A model generated the notes under the pieces. That model saw only the letters and a list, made by a program, of their open reading frames with translations, had not been told where the DNA came from and did not search any database. Of a stretch of DNA of 64,000 bases, positions 1 through 11,876 are shown one piece after another. Source of the stretch: Jaapia argillacea MUCL 33604 (taxonomy: Eukaryota > Basidiomycota > Agaricomycetes > Jaapiales > Jaapiaceae); contig KL197721.1 in assembly GCA_000697665.1 (NCBI GenBank), positions 391,376 through 455,375 on the forward strand, in the 5' to 3' direction. Numbering within the stretch: position 1 is the first letter of the stretch; the number at the start of each line of letters is the position of its first letter. A program made the translations under genes and the position numbers.

Positions 1-1648
1 CGCAACTCTCCATAGCGAAGGTATGTCTCTATCTTTACAGCTTGATCGGGCATGAAAGACTTGAATTACTTCGCAGGAATGAACACTACTGCTGGTTCGC
101 ATGCCCTCCTCGGTTCAATCGTCCCGCGAGACGCAACAGTAGCAGCCAAGCTTCGCGCAGCAGGTGCCATATTCCTAGCTAAAGCAAACCTATCTGAATG
201 GGCAAACTACCGTGGAATCGTCCCCTCCGGATTCAGTGGTCGAGGTGGCCAGTGTACCTCGGCTTACTACCCGAAAGCCAATCCTTCTGGTTCAAGCTCT
301 GGTAGTGGTGTCCCTATGTCCATTGGTCTCGGTGCTGCGTCGTTAGGAAGTGAAACGCATGGAAGTATAGTCAGTCCCAGCAGCTTGGGGAATATTGTTG
401 GGTTGAAACCCACCGTTGGATTAGCTTCGAGGGCTGGTGGTAGGTGGCCCATTTTCTGCTTCTCCACACACAGTACTAAAAGCCCACATTCACTTTGTGC
501 TACAGTCATCCCAATATCATCTCATCAAGACACAGTGGGCCCTATGACCCGTTGTGTAGCCGACGCTGCCATCCTTCTGAATGCCATTGTAGGCCTTGAC
601 GCCAGAGACATCTACACTTTTGCCCAACCCTCCATCCTCCCCGACTATACCAAAGCCCTTGATCGCAACGCGCTCAAGGGCGCTCGCATTGGGATACCCC
701 GCTGTTTCGAGCTTTTAGATGTAAACACTAAAGCCGCCTTCGACGAAGCTGTCGAGGTGATGAAAAATTTGGGCGCTGAGATTGTGGATCCTGCTGAGTT
801 CTCAAATGCAAAGGAATTGAGAGAGAAGGAGTATGAGACGGTTGTCCTGACCAGTGACTTCAAGGTGAGTAATCGCGTGGATTCGTGTGCTCGATTGGAA
901 ATCCAACCAATATACGAAGGTTGATGTTGCAGCATACATCGCGGGGCTGGTGGAGGTGCCGACCGGTGTCAAGACTCTCGCGGACTTGATCGTTTTCAAC
1001 AACGAGCACGCCGAGCTTGAACTCATACCTCCATACTGGAATGATCAATCCAGGTTCGTCTCCAGAGTTCATTTAAGTTCGTTAACGCTGATCCCCCTTC
1101 CAGATTTATCCAGTCAGAAACCACTGAACATGGGGACGAATATTATGAGGCTGTAGCCGCTGACTATGAGCTTGGAAGGACGAGAGGTATTGACGCTGTA
1201 TTGACGCAATACAACTTGGATGCATATATCGTCGCTACTGATGGTTCGTGATCCCGTTTGGTCTTTCTGATTATGCGCTATGGCAAACGCTATCTCTTTT
1301 TCATCGTAACTAGGAATCGCCTCGACACCACCTGCAATCGCAGGCTATCCCGCTATCAATGGTAAGTCTCCTACATCAAACCCCTCCGGAACTTCATGAT
1401 AAATCGACTATTCACCAGTGCCCCTCGGCTTCCAGCCGGACAGCGTTACACCCACAGCTGCGGAGCCAATTGTGAAGCTCGCCCCTGGCATGCCTTTTGG
1501 AATCTCATTCATCGGAACAGCTTGGAGCGAGTACAAGCTTATTGGATATGCATATGCGTATGAACAGGCCACACAAAATCGACTCAAGAGGTTGGCTTAC
1601 GAAGCTGCCATTCCGAAGACACAGTTGGTCGACGTTATTGGGAAATGA
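1..1648 (+). CDS. Amidase (amidase signature family), 5' part outside the window
   Basis: Amidase-signature hydrolase, predicted to cleave amide bonds in an undefined substrate. The upstream part, with the catalytic lysine, lies before base 1. Exon 1 ends at 20 and a 56-nt intron runs to 76. The protein then reads EGMNTTAGSHALLG, followed by a Gly/Ser-rich segment (PSGSSSGSGVPMS, about 289-321) and GSETHGSIVSPSS (about 349-387), which match the cis-Ser and nucleophile-Ser regions of the family. A second intron (440-505) joins SRAG to VIPISSHQDTVGPM, a classic family segment; another spans 865-932. The C-terminal exon reads PGMPFGISFIGTAWSE and stops at 1646-1648. No break was seen in the visible part. 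Family assignment is firm; substrate is unknown. Confidence 0.9.
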
Positions 1649-1928
1649 TGTGTTATTGCGGTTGTACGATCTTTGGATGCATGGAGGTGTCGATGCAGTT
1701 CGGAAACTATCGATACAAAAGGTTGCGATTCTAAGTTCGATTCAAGGATAGTGTGCCTCAGAAGATGAAATGCGAGTGGGAGCAACGAGTGATAACGATA
1801 CAAGGCTACATGCTATTAGGTTAGACTGGGAGAAAAGGGATATATTGATACAGCACTGACAAGCAGCGATGCTAAACGATAGTCGGAAGCCCAAAACCCA
1901 AAAGAAAGGAAAGAAGCCGATCGGACCT
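1649..1928. other. Intergenic, 3' ends of amidase and of the small secreted peptide gene
   Basis: Convergent 3' regions. I see no further gene, repeat or structured element here. Confidence 0.5.
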
Positions 1929-2117
1929 CTATGGATGAGCTCTGCGACGGCGTGGTGCGCGGCGATAATGTACAGTTGGGTTTCTCTGCTCTGCTTCTGA
2001 TCGTGCGATTATAGCAGCGATCCTAGGGTTGACGTCCGCTGGCTGGATGGGTTGAGCGGATATGCCGAGCACAAAGAAAGTCGCGAGGAGGATGAATGCG
2101 GGAACGCGAAGATGCAT
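1929..2117 (-). CDS. Small secreted basic peptide (62 aa), unknown function
   Basis: I do not recognise a family. From the ATG at 2117 the product is 62 residues. It starts with a good signal peptide (MHLRVPAFILLATFFVLGIS, cleavage likely after SAQ or SAQP), continues with a short acidic/neutral stretch (IAAIIARSEAEQ), and ends in a strongly basic tail, RRAPRRRRAHP. It has no cysteines after the signal, so it is not a disulphide-rich effector. An in-frame ATG lies 19 codons upstream at 2174, but starting there would bury the signal sequence, so the inner ATG is chosen. It is a single exon with no intron. The basic end could be a membrane- or nucleic acid-binding tail, or a proprotein-convertase site. 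It is a short ORF with no homology evidence, so it may not be a real gene. Confidence 0.45.
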   Translation of the reverse strand: MHLRVPAFILLATFFVLGISAQPIQPADVNPRIAAIIARSEAEQRNPTVHYRRAPRRRRAHP

Positions 2118-2836
2118 GATGACGGTCTGGTGAGTGTGCGAGGTGATTGGGTAGTGACGAAATGTGTGGGACAAGACTGTCTGTCTGGATCGTGCTAGGT
2201 TAGTTTCTCATAAAATGTGTTGTGAAGTTGGTGTGACGGACATACGGGATTGTAGAAGAAAAACGCCCAAGGTCGAAGGCAGGAAAGTAACGTCTGCCCG
2301 TATTATAATGTATCTGGCCTTCAAGACCGGCTTAAAGGTACTATTCCTCTTCCGAAAAAGGGGGGGAGGGTATGACGGGATGAGGGACAATTATGAGGGA
2401 CTTGTCACTCGTTTTATAGCTAATCCTTCTCTGCTAGATGTCGACGCGGTACAGGTAATGGGCTCTAAGGTGAACCAGGCCCATCGCGGGATCACTTTTG
2501 GGTTGGTGAATAGTATTCTGGACGAAGAACAGGCTGCGGAAGAGGTCGATCACAACATTTTAGGAGATCGAGTGGAGAAATATATAGGAGAATGGGTCTA
2601 GTTCCAGGCAGAGAGTTTCATGTCCATGTTTCGATCCCGGACCAAGGGGAGGGGGCTGAGAATTTGGATTGTCGATACTCTCAATCATGGTGCCGGCAGT
2701 GGAGGGCCGTCTGAAGAGTGAACGCCACAACGGACTGCCCCAAACGGCGGTGCCGCGTGGCCAGGCTACCGATCAACTTGCCTCTCTCTCAACTTGCTCG
2801 ACGAAATCCAAGAAACGGCAGACCTCAGGAGCCAAG
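2118..2836. other. Intergenic upstream of the NOSIP-like gene
   Basis: A 719-bp divergent intergenic stretch. An open frame at 2164-2601 (145 codons, plus strand) has no signal peptide, domain or intron support, and I regard it as chance. A G-run (GGGGGGAGGG) sits near 2359. Nothing else is recognised. Confidence 0.5.
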
Positions 2837-4201
2837 ATGACAAAACATAGCAAGAATAACACAGCGTCGTCCGTTTTCTCTTATGCTGAATACAAGAAAC
2901 TAGATTATGGCACGAAACGAGTACGTCGACCTTGCAAGTTCTGTTTGACCTTGGAGCTTATTATCCAGTGATCTGTTCACAGCAACGTCTTGGGAACGAG
3001 TCCATGCGCAGGTTCGATGCGTGCGCACTCTGCTTACAACGAGCAAGAGAACCGTTGGCATGCCAAGAAGGTCATCTATTCTGCAAAGAATGCGTATATA
3101 CCGATCTCCGTGGGTCTATCCGTCTTTCGCCCAACGATTCTGTGAGACTGAACGTCGAGGATGGAAGTGACACAGAAGAAGGATATCAAGAGGCAGAAAG
3201 AGCGATTAGAGGTTATGAAGCGGGAAGCCGAGGAAGAAAAGCGCAAGGCTATGGAGGCGGCGAGAGAACGAGTGCTACGGGATTTTGAGAAAGGTCAACT
3301 TGGGCTCGCAAAAAATCCGGCCGGACCATCTTCATCAGGAGAATCAAAAGATTCTGAAGAAAGTTGTACACCTCCTGTTTTCGTTCGCCACCCCGAAACT
3401 AACATACGTCACGATTTAGCCCGAGGGTTGAAACGCAAGTTCGCATTCGACTCCACAACAGTTGAAACCCTCACTCGAGAAGCCGAGGAGTCAGCTCTCC
3501 GGCAGATTGAACGAGAGCAAGCTGATGCACTTCGTGCTAAACTGCCCGATTTCTGGTTACCATCCCTGACTCCTACGTATGGTGGGAGCGGGCCCCCAAG
3601 TTCGCTGAAGGATATTAAAGTACAGACGACGTGCAGAGGTGGGAATCCGCCTCATTCAATCATGTAGGTTTTTATCCTTCTCGATATTGTTGACGTTGCT
3701 GATTAGGTTGTTCGTTAGATTGAAAAACCTGATCCCTGTGAAGTTCACTTTCTTACCTCCAAGTGGTGCATCTAGATCCGTTGCCTCCACGCCCTCGTCG
3801 ACGGTCACGGATTCAAAATCGAAAGCGGAGGAAGACGACCCTATATGCCCTTCATGCAAGAAGACATTTTCGAACAGCATCAAAATGTTCTGTACGTGCC
3901 TTCGTCAGCTGCTCAGGGCGTTATCTCCCTCTGACTTCGCTTCTACCCCCAGTGATGAAATCCTGCGCCCATGTCGTCTGCAAAACGTGCACCGAATCGT
4001 TAGTGAGACCTGCGAAGCAATGCGTGGTATGTGACAAAGTGTTGGCTGAGAAGGACATCATTGCGCTGCAGCGCGAAGGTTCGTTCCTATCTTCGTTGTC
4101 CTTCGTTGTTCCTTTGTGACGCTCCTTTACTCAAAGGTACTGGATTTGCCGGAGGAGGACTCGCGGAGACAACGAAAACAGGATTATCATTCCAAGGCTG
4201 A
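2837..4201 (+). CDS. NOSIP-like RING/U-box E3 ligase
   Basis: Homologue of nitric oxide synthase-interacting protein, a nuclear U-box ubiquitin ligase tied in other eukaryotes to spliceosome-associated functions. The start MTKHSKNNTASSVFSY is the diagnostic NOSIP N-terminus. Exons: 2837-2920, 2983-3109, 3168-3663, 3719-3891, 3953-4078, 4137-4201; they sum to 1071 nt (356 aa) in one frame. The first zinc/U-box half reads FDACALCLQRAREPLACQEGHLFCKEC, and splicing at 3109/3168 restores YTDLLTQKKDIKRQ. A coiled-coil KR/E-rich segment follows, then NPPHSIILKNLIPVKFTF, a second RING-like half (CPSCKKTFSN...CAHVVCKTC...CVVCDKVL) and the typical end REGTGFAGGG. The gene looks whole. It converges on the MIC12-like gene. 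Confidence 0.92.
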
Positions 4202-4596
4202 ACACCGTGTTTGTTCTATGGATCGTGTTTTTGTTGCCAACTTCGCTCAGGTTTCCGATCTCTCATGGGCTCTGGTGACAGTAGTTGGAGATACCATATG
4301 GGATTGCCATAGATCTACTGTGCTTCTTTGCTCGTCCTCGGTCGGTGCTGTTCTTGGACCGGTCTCCCGCTTAACACGACGGCTTCTAGCGGCGGGGAAT
4401 GGTGCTCAACATTCTCGCCATATGCCCAGACCATTTACGATGCAACCAGCGGATCTTGCCCCGAGTAGCAACTCCGAAGTTTACTAGAGGAAGGATCTTC
4501 TCGGTTTTCGCTTTTGGTAATCTAAAGGGCCAGTGTGATCAATAAGCCAACCACTATACATAGGAGACTTGTCTCAGAATGCATTACAACGCACAT
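4202..4596. other. Intergenic between NOSIP-like and MIC12-like stops
   Basis: Convergent 3' flanks, 395 bp. An open frame (to 4487) overlaps the NOSIP end in another frame and shows no domain. Nothing else is recognised. Confidence 0.5.
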
Positions 4597-5085
4597 CTAT
4601 AGCTCGTCCTTCCTGGTGGGGACACCATACAATCCCTTCTTCGACCACTCTTGTGCCCGACTAATCCAACCTCCCGAAGTCCTCACCATACCCTCTATCT
4701 CCTGGTTCCAGCGATCTTTCACATATGAACCAAAATTGTCGTGCGAGATACGTTGCACCGCAGGTGTCGGAGCGGGGAGGGAAGACGGTGGGTCGAGGAG
4801 ACGTTGAGAAAGAGTGTGGAGGCTGACCGACGGTACCTGTTAGTTGGGGCATGACTGGCCAGAGAAGTCGCTTACTCGGCCTGGTGAGCCTTCGTTCTGC
4901 ACGACAACGTTGGGTATCAGGAGGCGTGGTGTGATGTAGAGTCCACTCACCTAGTTTGAATCAGGTTCGAAAAACCATAGTAAATCTAGGGAAAACCTTC
5001 GTTGGTTTATTCAAGGAGGACTCATTACGGTACTTACGCCGCCAGCAATAAGGGCTCCGGACAAAGTTCCTGTGAGGAACGACAT
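4597..5085 (-). CDS. MIC12-like mitochondrial inner-membrane protein (109 aa)
   Basis: A short gene of four exons, none of which makes a convincing open frame alone: 5038-5085, 4951-4985, 4876-4896 (only 21 nt) and 4597-4822. Lengths sum to 330 nt (109 aa plus stop), all junctions are GT...AG, and phases agree. The product begins MSFLTGTLSGALIAGG, then IYYGFSNLIQTR, forming one N-terminal membrane segment, and continues TKAHQADLHTLSQRLLDPP, a middle helix and ISHDNFGSYVKDRWNQEIEG. It ends WSKKGLYGVPTRKDEL. This layout matches small Agaricomycete proteins annotated as MICOS subunit MIC12 (Aim5/Fmp51), which help shape crista junctions. The name rests on memory of such sequences. The terminal KDEL also resembles an ER-retention signal, probably by chance for a mitochondrial protein. 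Confidence 0.72.
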
Positions 5086-5850
5086 CGACGGCGAGCGGAA
5101 CGCGTGAAGTGGTTGCGGTGAGTAGCAGTTGGCCTGCACCAAAAAGGGAATTCGTGTCCCAGCCGGAAATTGATCCGAGTACTCCTTTTCTCCCAGTCAT
5201 GCGCTTTGCAACAAAGCTTCAGCTGCGTTCTCTGCAAGCGTCATATCGCTTTCTTCCGACTCTCCTTACTTCAACGATTCGAAATATGGGTGTGAAATGT
5301 CTCAGATCAGCGGTTGGGTTGGTGCATTGGCGGCGATGCTCCCGAACGTCAGGTTAAGAAGCGGTAGCGAACCTGATGTGTATTGTACGTCCAGGCGATT
5401 TACTTCGATCGTGGCAAGACTACTGCACTCCATTCCTATGAAAGAGGTGGCTTTTGGACCCATAGATCGTCGTGGCGGCCGGGGACGTGGAACACACTAC
5501 AGCCGCACGTTTTCTCCAGTGACAAAATCACCTTCTTAAAACCCATGCATGCTGCATTACCTTGCCGTACTGGAAGGACATGCCTCCCACAGCGTTGTTC
5601 TCGACGTCATTGGTACTGGACGATGGGCTTGTACGAAGACTGATTATATACAGCTGACTAGCTTCTCGTCCGTGGACGGTCTTCGCGATGTAGCTCCAAT
5701 GGCCCTTCTCTCAATGTATCGGACCGTCCCAGTGCACATCTGACGATGATGCCGAGAGCCGTTACATGCTCTTGAGGAAGGGTAGACGGGTATAAAGCAT
5801 CACCTCTGCAATCATTGTGGTCCAGTCTTGCATACTTTCCTACTCCGAAG
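5086..5850. other. Divergent intergenic between MIC12-like and GH31 genes
   Basis: A 765-bp promoter region for both neighbours. Several open frames of 60-90 codons on the plus strand overlap each other without a shared domain, signal peptide or intron pattern, so I do not call a gene. A TATA box for the GH31 gene lies at 5791. Confidence 0.5.
5791..5798 (+). promoter_or_regulatory. TATA box of the GH31 gene
   Basis: TATAAAGC lies 53-60 bp upstream of the ATG at 5851, a normal spacing for fungal secretory genes. Confidence 0.55.
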
Positions 5851-8800
5851 ATGCGAGGCCTCTTCCTCCTGTCATGGATACTGGCTTTTTCACCACCCTA
5901 TAGCAGCGCGGGCACCGCATCTGATCCGTACTTTCAACCCAACTCCACAGGTATCAAGTTGCAGAATGGATTCGAACGCGTTTACATACAAGTTGAGTGC
6001 CTCTGCCTGTATTGTCGTGACGTTCCGCGTTGACGCTTCCATCAGCCATTCGGAATGCATGGTATTAGAGTACGCTCGAGTCTTATGAGAGATCCTACGG
6101 GCACCGAGTTATCAGCTCTCCTCGACCCACCATTGGAAGGCCCTGGAGGTAATCAAGGTCTGGCTTACGACCAAGCCATCCCATTTCAGGGAAATGCCAC
6201 CCTTCGCAACGGCAACCTTGTAGCTGAAGTTTCATTGGGCGTTTTGTCCTTTTATCGTTACGAAACCAATGGCTCTCTGACGCTTCTGACTGGAGAATAC
6301 ACCGACACGAAGGCGTTGCAGGCAAGATACTACAGACAGGACTTCAGAGCTCGGAGTTTCTCAGCAGACTTCTCGTTTTCGAGTGATCCGGATGAACAGT
6401 TCTATGGCGTCGGGCAGCAAGCCTGTTGTCTTGACCACTCGGTGAACAAGAAAGGCCACGTCGTTGACCTCATTAACTTCAACTCGCAAGTTCCGATCCC
6501 GTTATACATGTCGAACAAAGTGAGTAAGGTCAGGGCCAGCCTGAGACTGTCCTTTTCGCTAACGAAGGGATCAGGGCTATCTCCAGTTCTTCAACATGGC
6601 AAGTCAAGGCCGACTTGGTAAACATCTCACCCTGACCATTGCGAAAACTATCTCATCATATAAACAGAATTTGGCCCTTACCGGACCCGCTTTGTGACCG
6701 ATGAGGCTACCGTAGTGGACTACTATATGTATGTCTCGTTGGTGGCTTGATTACTTCTTCAGTTCACAATGCATGTAGCACCACAGCAACGCCGGGAGAC
6801 TACGATTCCCTTCAGCAACAATATACTGGGGTCACAGGTACGCGGTCCCTCTTCCTTCACTCTTTCCATAGCTGAGTCTTCAATCCTCTCAGGCCGACAA
6901 CCTATGCCGCCTGATTTCATTTTCGGATACCAGCAATCGAAATTGCGCTACTACAACCAAACACAGATACTAGACTTGGCTCAAATGTTCCATGATGAAC
7001 AGATCAACGTCTCTATGATCGTTGTGGGTGAGCGCACACTATTAAGATCAGTATACGCGAGGAGCGGATAGCTAACTATTTCTCGACCAGACTTCTTCAA
7101 CTGGCAATACCAAGGTGACTGGTGAGTGTATATGCGTTCTCCTGGTCTCGGGGATCGTTTTCCAACACCTTTGCAGGTCTTTCAACACCGAGTTCTGGCC
7201 AGACCCCGCATATATGGCTGCACAAGTCAAAGCTCTCACTGGTGCCGAGATGATGGTCTCTCTTTGGCCCAGCGTCGAAGACTTATCCGTGAATTATCTC
7301 ACTATGCAAGAGAACGGCCTACTGGCGACTACCCGAGACGGTCCTGGGGTTCAAGACTCGTTCGCGGGTGTTTACACCCGACTAGTTGATAGCACAAATC
7401 CCGCTGCTCGGGAGTTCTTGTGTAAGTTTTAGCGTTGTTTTGATCTGTTCTAACGTTCCTACTGAGCTTCTTGTAGGGAAGCGACTGAATGAAAGTTACT
7501 ATTCCAATGGTATCCACAACTTTTGGATCGACCAAGCCGACGGTGTGTAGAGATCCTCGTCGGAGATATATTCCTGACGCCGTTACTTTCAGGCGGAACT
7601 TTGGGCGAACCTTGGGAGAACAGTAGGTGCCAGGCTGCTCTCGTGGTTACAGTGAATCTCACGTTCCGCTACAGATGGTCAGAATCCCATCAATACATTA
7701 CCATACGCGAGGTCCTTTGCCCAATACTTTGTCGGGACCCAAGAAGCTGCTGGTAAAGCGTATCCTTGGCTTCATCAACAGGCCATCGAGGAAGGCTTCC
7801 GCAACCTCACTGGAGCTGACCCGTCCACTGCGACAACTTCTTGTGAATATATGTCACTGACTCGAAGTACATTCGCCGGTGGCCAACGTTTCTGCTCCTA
7901 TCTGTGGAGCGGTGATACCGACAGTCGCTTCGATGTCCTGGCTCAACAAATAACTGCTGGAGTTTCCGTCGCCGCGTCCGGCATCTCATCTTGGACTTTG
8001 GATATTGGGGGCTTTTCGGGGTTGGATGTCGACACGGAATATGTTCGTCGTTTACATCTGGCTCTCCTCCAGTGTTTCATATCCCATTTCAGGGCAGGCA
8101 GTTGTTTGTCCGGTGGCTGTCAATGGGCGTCTTCCTTCCATACGTACGTTATAGATCTGGCATCTCGTGACTTATCTAACTGGTTTTTCTTCGCAGATGC
8201 GAGTCCATGGGTAAGATGCAAATTTCCATACACCAGACAGGACTCTAAGTACAGTTGCAGAGATCGATCTTGCAGTATTCCACCCGACCCTCGCCAGTTT
8301 CTGGCCAACAACTGTCCCAATGAGGTTTGTCGTATAGTTCAAGTGAACGTACGCTCTGACCCCTCGTATCTAGCCTTGGTCCTACGGAGAGGAGAATTAC
8401 CCCATCATCAAGGCGGTGAGTGGAGTTTGTTGTATTACTGTGTATTTCCTAAGCTTCGGCTCCAGTACATCGCGCTACGCTATCAGTTGGTTCCATACGT
8501 GAAGAGTCTATTCCAACTGTTGCACGAGACGGGACGTGCCATCATGCGACCGATGTACTATGACTTCTCGTTGTCGGACCCCGTTATTTTCAATGGCACA
8601 GCTGCCAACGACCCATCCATCGTGCATCAGTTTATGTTAGGTGAGATTAGTTCTTTGGTCCCCGTCAGGTAGGGAGCTCGTCTGAATGAATGCAGGCCCA
8701 AAAATCCTGGTATCTCCCGTCGTCATAGAAAATGCGACTTCGAAAGAGGTTTATCTGCCTCGCCTACCCGAAGCTTGGGTAGCTCAGAATCTTTCTTGGA

Positions 8801-8980
8801 CTCATTGGTGAGTCCACTACTCTCCTTCTCCGGCCCCATTGTGATGGGTATGTTTGCAGGTGGAGCGAGGTGAACTTTGGCGTTGGCGGCAGTGTAGTCA
8901 ACGTCAGCGCCCCCCTTGATCAAATCCCCGTCTTCTATCTTGGATCGAAGTCCGACATCTTTGCAGGAATCGTTAGCTGA
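5851..8980 (+). CDS. Secreted glycoside hydrolase family 31
   Basis: Predicted extracellular retaining alpha-glycosidase (alpha-glucosidase/alpha-xylosidase type). The ATG at 5851 gives a signal peptide, MRGLFLLSWILAFSPPYSSA. The gene is cut by many short introns, so no single frame exceeds 270 codons. Family segments in order: FYGVGQQACC (about 6400), FFNWQYQGDW (about 7090), FNTEFWPDPAYM (about 7180), the nucleophile region HNFWIDQADGGTLGEPWEN (about 7515-7620), an acid/base region YLWSGDTDSRFD (about 7897) and SWTLDIGGFSG (about 7990), then RAIMRPMYYDF and a beta-rich C-terminal domain ending FAGIVS with the stop at 8978-8980. The nucleophile segment differs from the common WxDMNE form, so substrate cannot be read off. 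No break is seen, but not all introns were phased. It converges with the MYND gene. Confidence 0.88.
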
Positions 8981-9258
8981 ATGGTGTTGTGGCAGACTCC
9001 ATGCCAAGAAAAATGATCGGATCCATATATTATATGATACACTGAGAGACCATGTCGACGCAGAGGCACGAAGATGTATGGAACTAAGTAATGGCCCATC
9101 GGAAGATTGAGGTCAATAGATCGAAAATAGCGAAACCCAAAGCTACATGGATTTATATGAAGAACAAATCCCGCGTGTGGAAGCCGTGTGGGTGGAAAGG
9201 TGAATATCGGAGAAATGGGAATCCTGGTGGATAGGTGGAACTGGCTCAACATGGAGAA
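8981..9258. other. Intergenic between GH31 and MYND stops
   Basis: Convergent 3' flanks of 278 bp with no recognised element. Confidence 0.5.
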
Positions 9259-11253
9259 CTATTCTACCTGACTTTCTGATGTAGGTGGCGCTAATAGCAT
9301 CTCGAACATCTCGGACAGCTGCATCTCTACAGAGTCTTCTCTTGGCCATTCGCACCCGATAGATGCAACTATGGTATATTGACCTTGTAAGATCCTGATA
9401 CGCGCAAGGAGGAAGCTTTCGGCACCATGACCGTACCAACGATGGGTTTCCTCACGGTCAAACACTGAACACGATAAAGTGTCCTCGGATGTTCCCTCGA
9501 GCGAAGCGGCTGGACCAACTGTGATGGTCACAGGATATGTAGTGTAATCGAGGTGGGCGACGAGTGATGAGAGAGGATCGCCGGAATACAGGGTCGCCAT
9601 GAGATGGCGTATGCGAAAGGCATTCATACGCAAGTCAGATGTGGTCACAGTAGAGATGTAGTCCATCTCCCTCCTTGAGATTGGATCCAGTAAGCCCTCT
9701 ACAACGACATCAGCTAAGGTGAATTATGGATAGGGTGATGCGCACTGCGACGAAGTTCCTGAGCCGCCTCGCAGCGGGTGCGGTGATCACCATTCTTCCA
9801 ATCCTCGATTTGGCACTCCTTGGAGCAGTAATGCGCTTGAAGGCAGAGTTTGCATCGCTTGAAAACACGCTTTCCGTCTTGTTTGCGACACTGAAAATGA
9901 AGGCAATGAAGTATGAGTCGGATCTGGGAGATGTGCCATACCTTTGTGGAAGAGCAAGTGCGGGAAGATTCATTATGTCGCTGGTCAAGTTGGTCTCTGA
10001 CAAGAAGTCGCTCTTTGGCAAGTTCTCTGAATATCTTCCATGCTTTCAACAACTCTCCAGAGGGCGTTAACAGTTGACCAAGATGAAGCCTGTCGACGAT
10101 CTGGAAGGACCGCTCTACTGCAATGACAACCGGTCGATGCATCATGTACACCGCCAAAGACTTTGTCAACATTTCTACAACTGCCCCTTGGGAACTGGCC
10201 GGTAGCCCGGGCAACCAAGGCTCGACTCTGAGTAGAGTCGGGAGCAGCTGCTTGTTTAGCGCTTGGCAAACCCACTCGACTCCTTCAGTGGAAAGGAAAG
10301 CGCGTTTGAGAGCAATGCATAAGTAGAAGATGACATCGCGGATGCTGCTGGCTGTACTGGGCGAGTAGGGGTTCGATGTAGCGGAAGCCAATGTCTTCAT
10401 GACGAGCGAAATACAGTCTTGATGCAGAAGAGCGGCACCAGTCTTCCTTGACTCCATGAGTTGGGACAAAACCGTGGAGTGAAGGACGAGGTTTTCGAAA
10501 TGCGGAGGGGTCGTTCCAAGCGCGTGGCGGATATGGTTCAGGCAAGCAGTCGCAATGCGCTTGTCATCGCCAGATGCGTTAATAACGCATTCAACCCAGC
10601 CGGGACGATTGTTAGTTTGGGGCAATAGAAACAACGATAGTACAGCCGCAGATGTCAGGAATGCGTCGGGGCCTCGGGGATTATGAACCTCAGCTTCGTC
10701 AAGCCAGAGGTTTGTCAGGAGTTCCATGAATCCGGATGTACTGGCCATACGGATGCGGAGTTGCTCTTCTTCGCAGGCCAAAACGACGAGCAAGTCTGTG
10801 ATGCACTGGAAGGTTAAGTTCCTTGTACCCACGCCGTATGCATCGGTTTGAAGAATACAAAGGCGAGCAATGGAGTTAGTCCACTTCCAGATAGAGGGCC
10901 ATGCATCGCAGATGAGGGTGCGCAAATGCGGCTCAGTTCTCTTGAACTTCCAGCACCAGTATAATCCGCTCAGGGACTGAAGACCCAGGTTGATTTGATA
11001 ATGGATCATGTTGTCGGTGGGATGTAGAGATTCTGGAGGGTCGCGATATTCGAGGTGGTTCGTGAAGACGGAAACCACGTCAGCGGAAGGGGGGTGGTCG
11101 CTATCGCTGATGATCCCATTCAATTTGATTAGGGATTGGAGGCAGCCTGTGGAGGCAAGGGGTACCAGCGTCTACAGGTTAGATGTGTGAGATGGCGTTC
11201 CATGTGCGTCTAATTTCGGTGGAACTGACCTCAGAAAACCTACTAGTGTCCAT
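9259..11253 (-). CDS. MYND zinc-finger protein (629 aa)
   Basis: Three exons: 11230-11253 (MDTSRFSE), 9746-11171 and 9259-9698. They sum to 1890 nt and phases agree (629 aa). Residues of the long middle exon look all-helical and HEAT/armadillo-like. The MYND finger is near the end of exon 2: CLHFQCRKQDGKRVFKRC followed by CLQAHYCSKECQIEDW and GDHRTRC, the C-x4-C spacing common in Agaricomycetes. The last exon is a conserved-looking C-terminal domain of unknown role. MYND fingers bind proline-rich peptides in partner proteins and often act in transcription or signalling; this family is greatly expanded in mushrooms and mostly unstudied. Exon 1 has only eight codons, so the start depends on the intron at 11172-11229 being real. 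No break is seen. Confidence 0.85.
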
Positions 11254-11876
11254 CGTATTAGTCGAAAACTGCTCAGTATGTTCAATATCCCGGCTGTTGA
11301 GGGGTGAGGGTATGTAGTATCTGAATGCCTATCGCGCCGTCACATGCACCTCTGACCCATGTCACCCCACACATATCAACTCGACGTTGGTGAACTAACA
11401 GCAAGCGTCAAAGTGCGATGAATTGGAGCAGAATTAGCATTTCATAACGAAGACTCGCCAGAGAGCCCATTTACGCCAAATTTTGATGGATTTTTTGGGT
11501 CCCGGGCCCTTGTTGTCAAGCAACAGGTGCGTCGAACGTCCACAAGAGACCATTCTGCACCACCTGGCCCCGCAGATGAGATAACTGAAGGACGGCATGA
11601 GCTCTGCTTGCTTGTGGCAGGCCTCGAGCAGATTTTTGTCTTTCCGCATATTTATGAAAAGCGCTATAACAAAGCCCCATTTAAAATATAAAGGCAAGAC
11701 AAACAAGCGTAGATACAATGTCCAGGATATAACAGTAACAGCAGAGATAGCACAATTCACACTTATACAACTCGAAGTGACGGGGGATATCTCCAATACC
11801 ACACCGATCATCTTCACAGCCTCCCTGACGCCCTCAAGGTGATGCGGGACCCAAGTTCCTCAAGATGTCACGCCCA
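11254..11876. other. Intergenic between MYND gene and aspartic peptidase 1
   Basis: It contains the MYND promoter side and the 3' flank of peptidase 1. The part from about 11670 on is duplicated at about 14760 as part of the tandem repeat. The open frame at 11434-11817 lies in this flank and is not a gene: only part of it is shared with the other copy. Confidence 0.55.

Noticed and set aside
2164-2601. 145-codon open frame before the NOSIP-like gene
   Set aside because: No domain, no signal peptide and no splice-supported extension; most likely chance.
9726-10326. Plus-strand frames inside the MYND gene
   Set aside because: Antisense shadows of a 1426-nt coding exon.
11434-11817. Hydrophobic minus-strand frame downstream of peptidase 1
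   Set aside because: It lies in the duplicated 3' flank and is not preserved as an equal frame in copy B, so it is not a gene.
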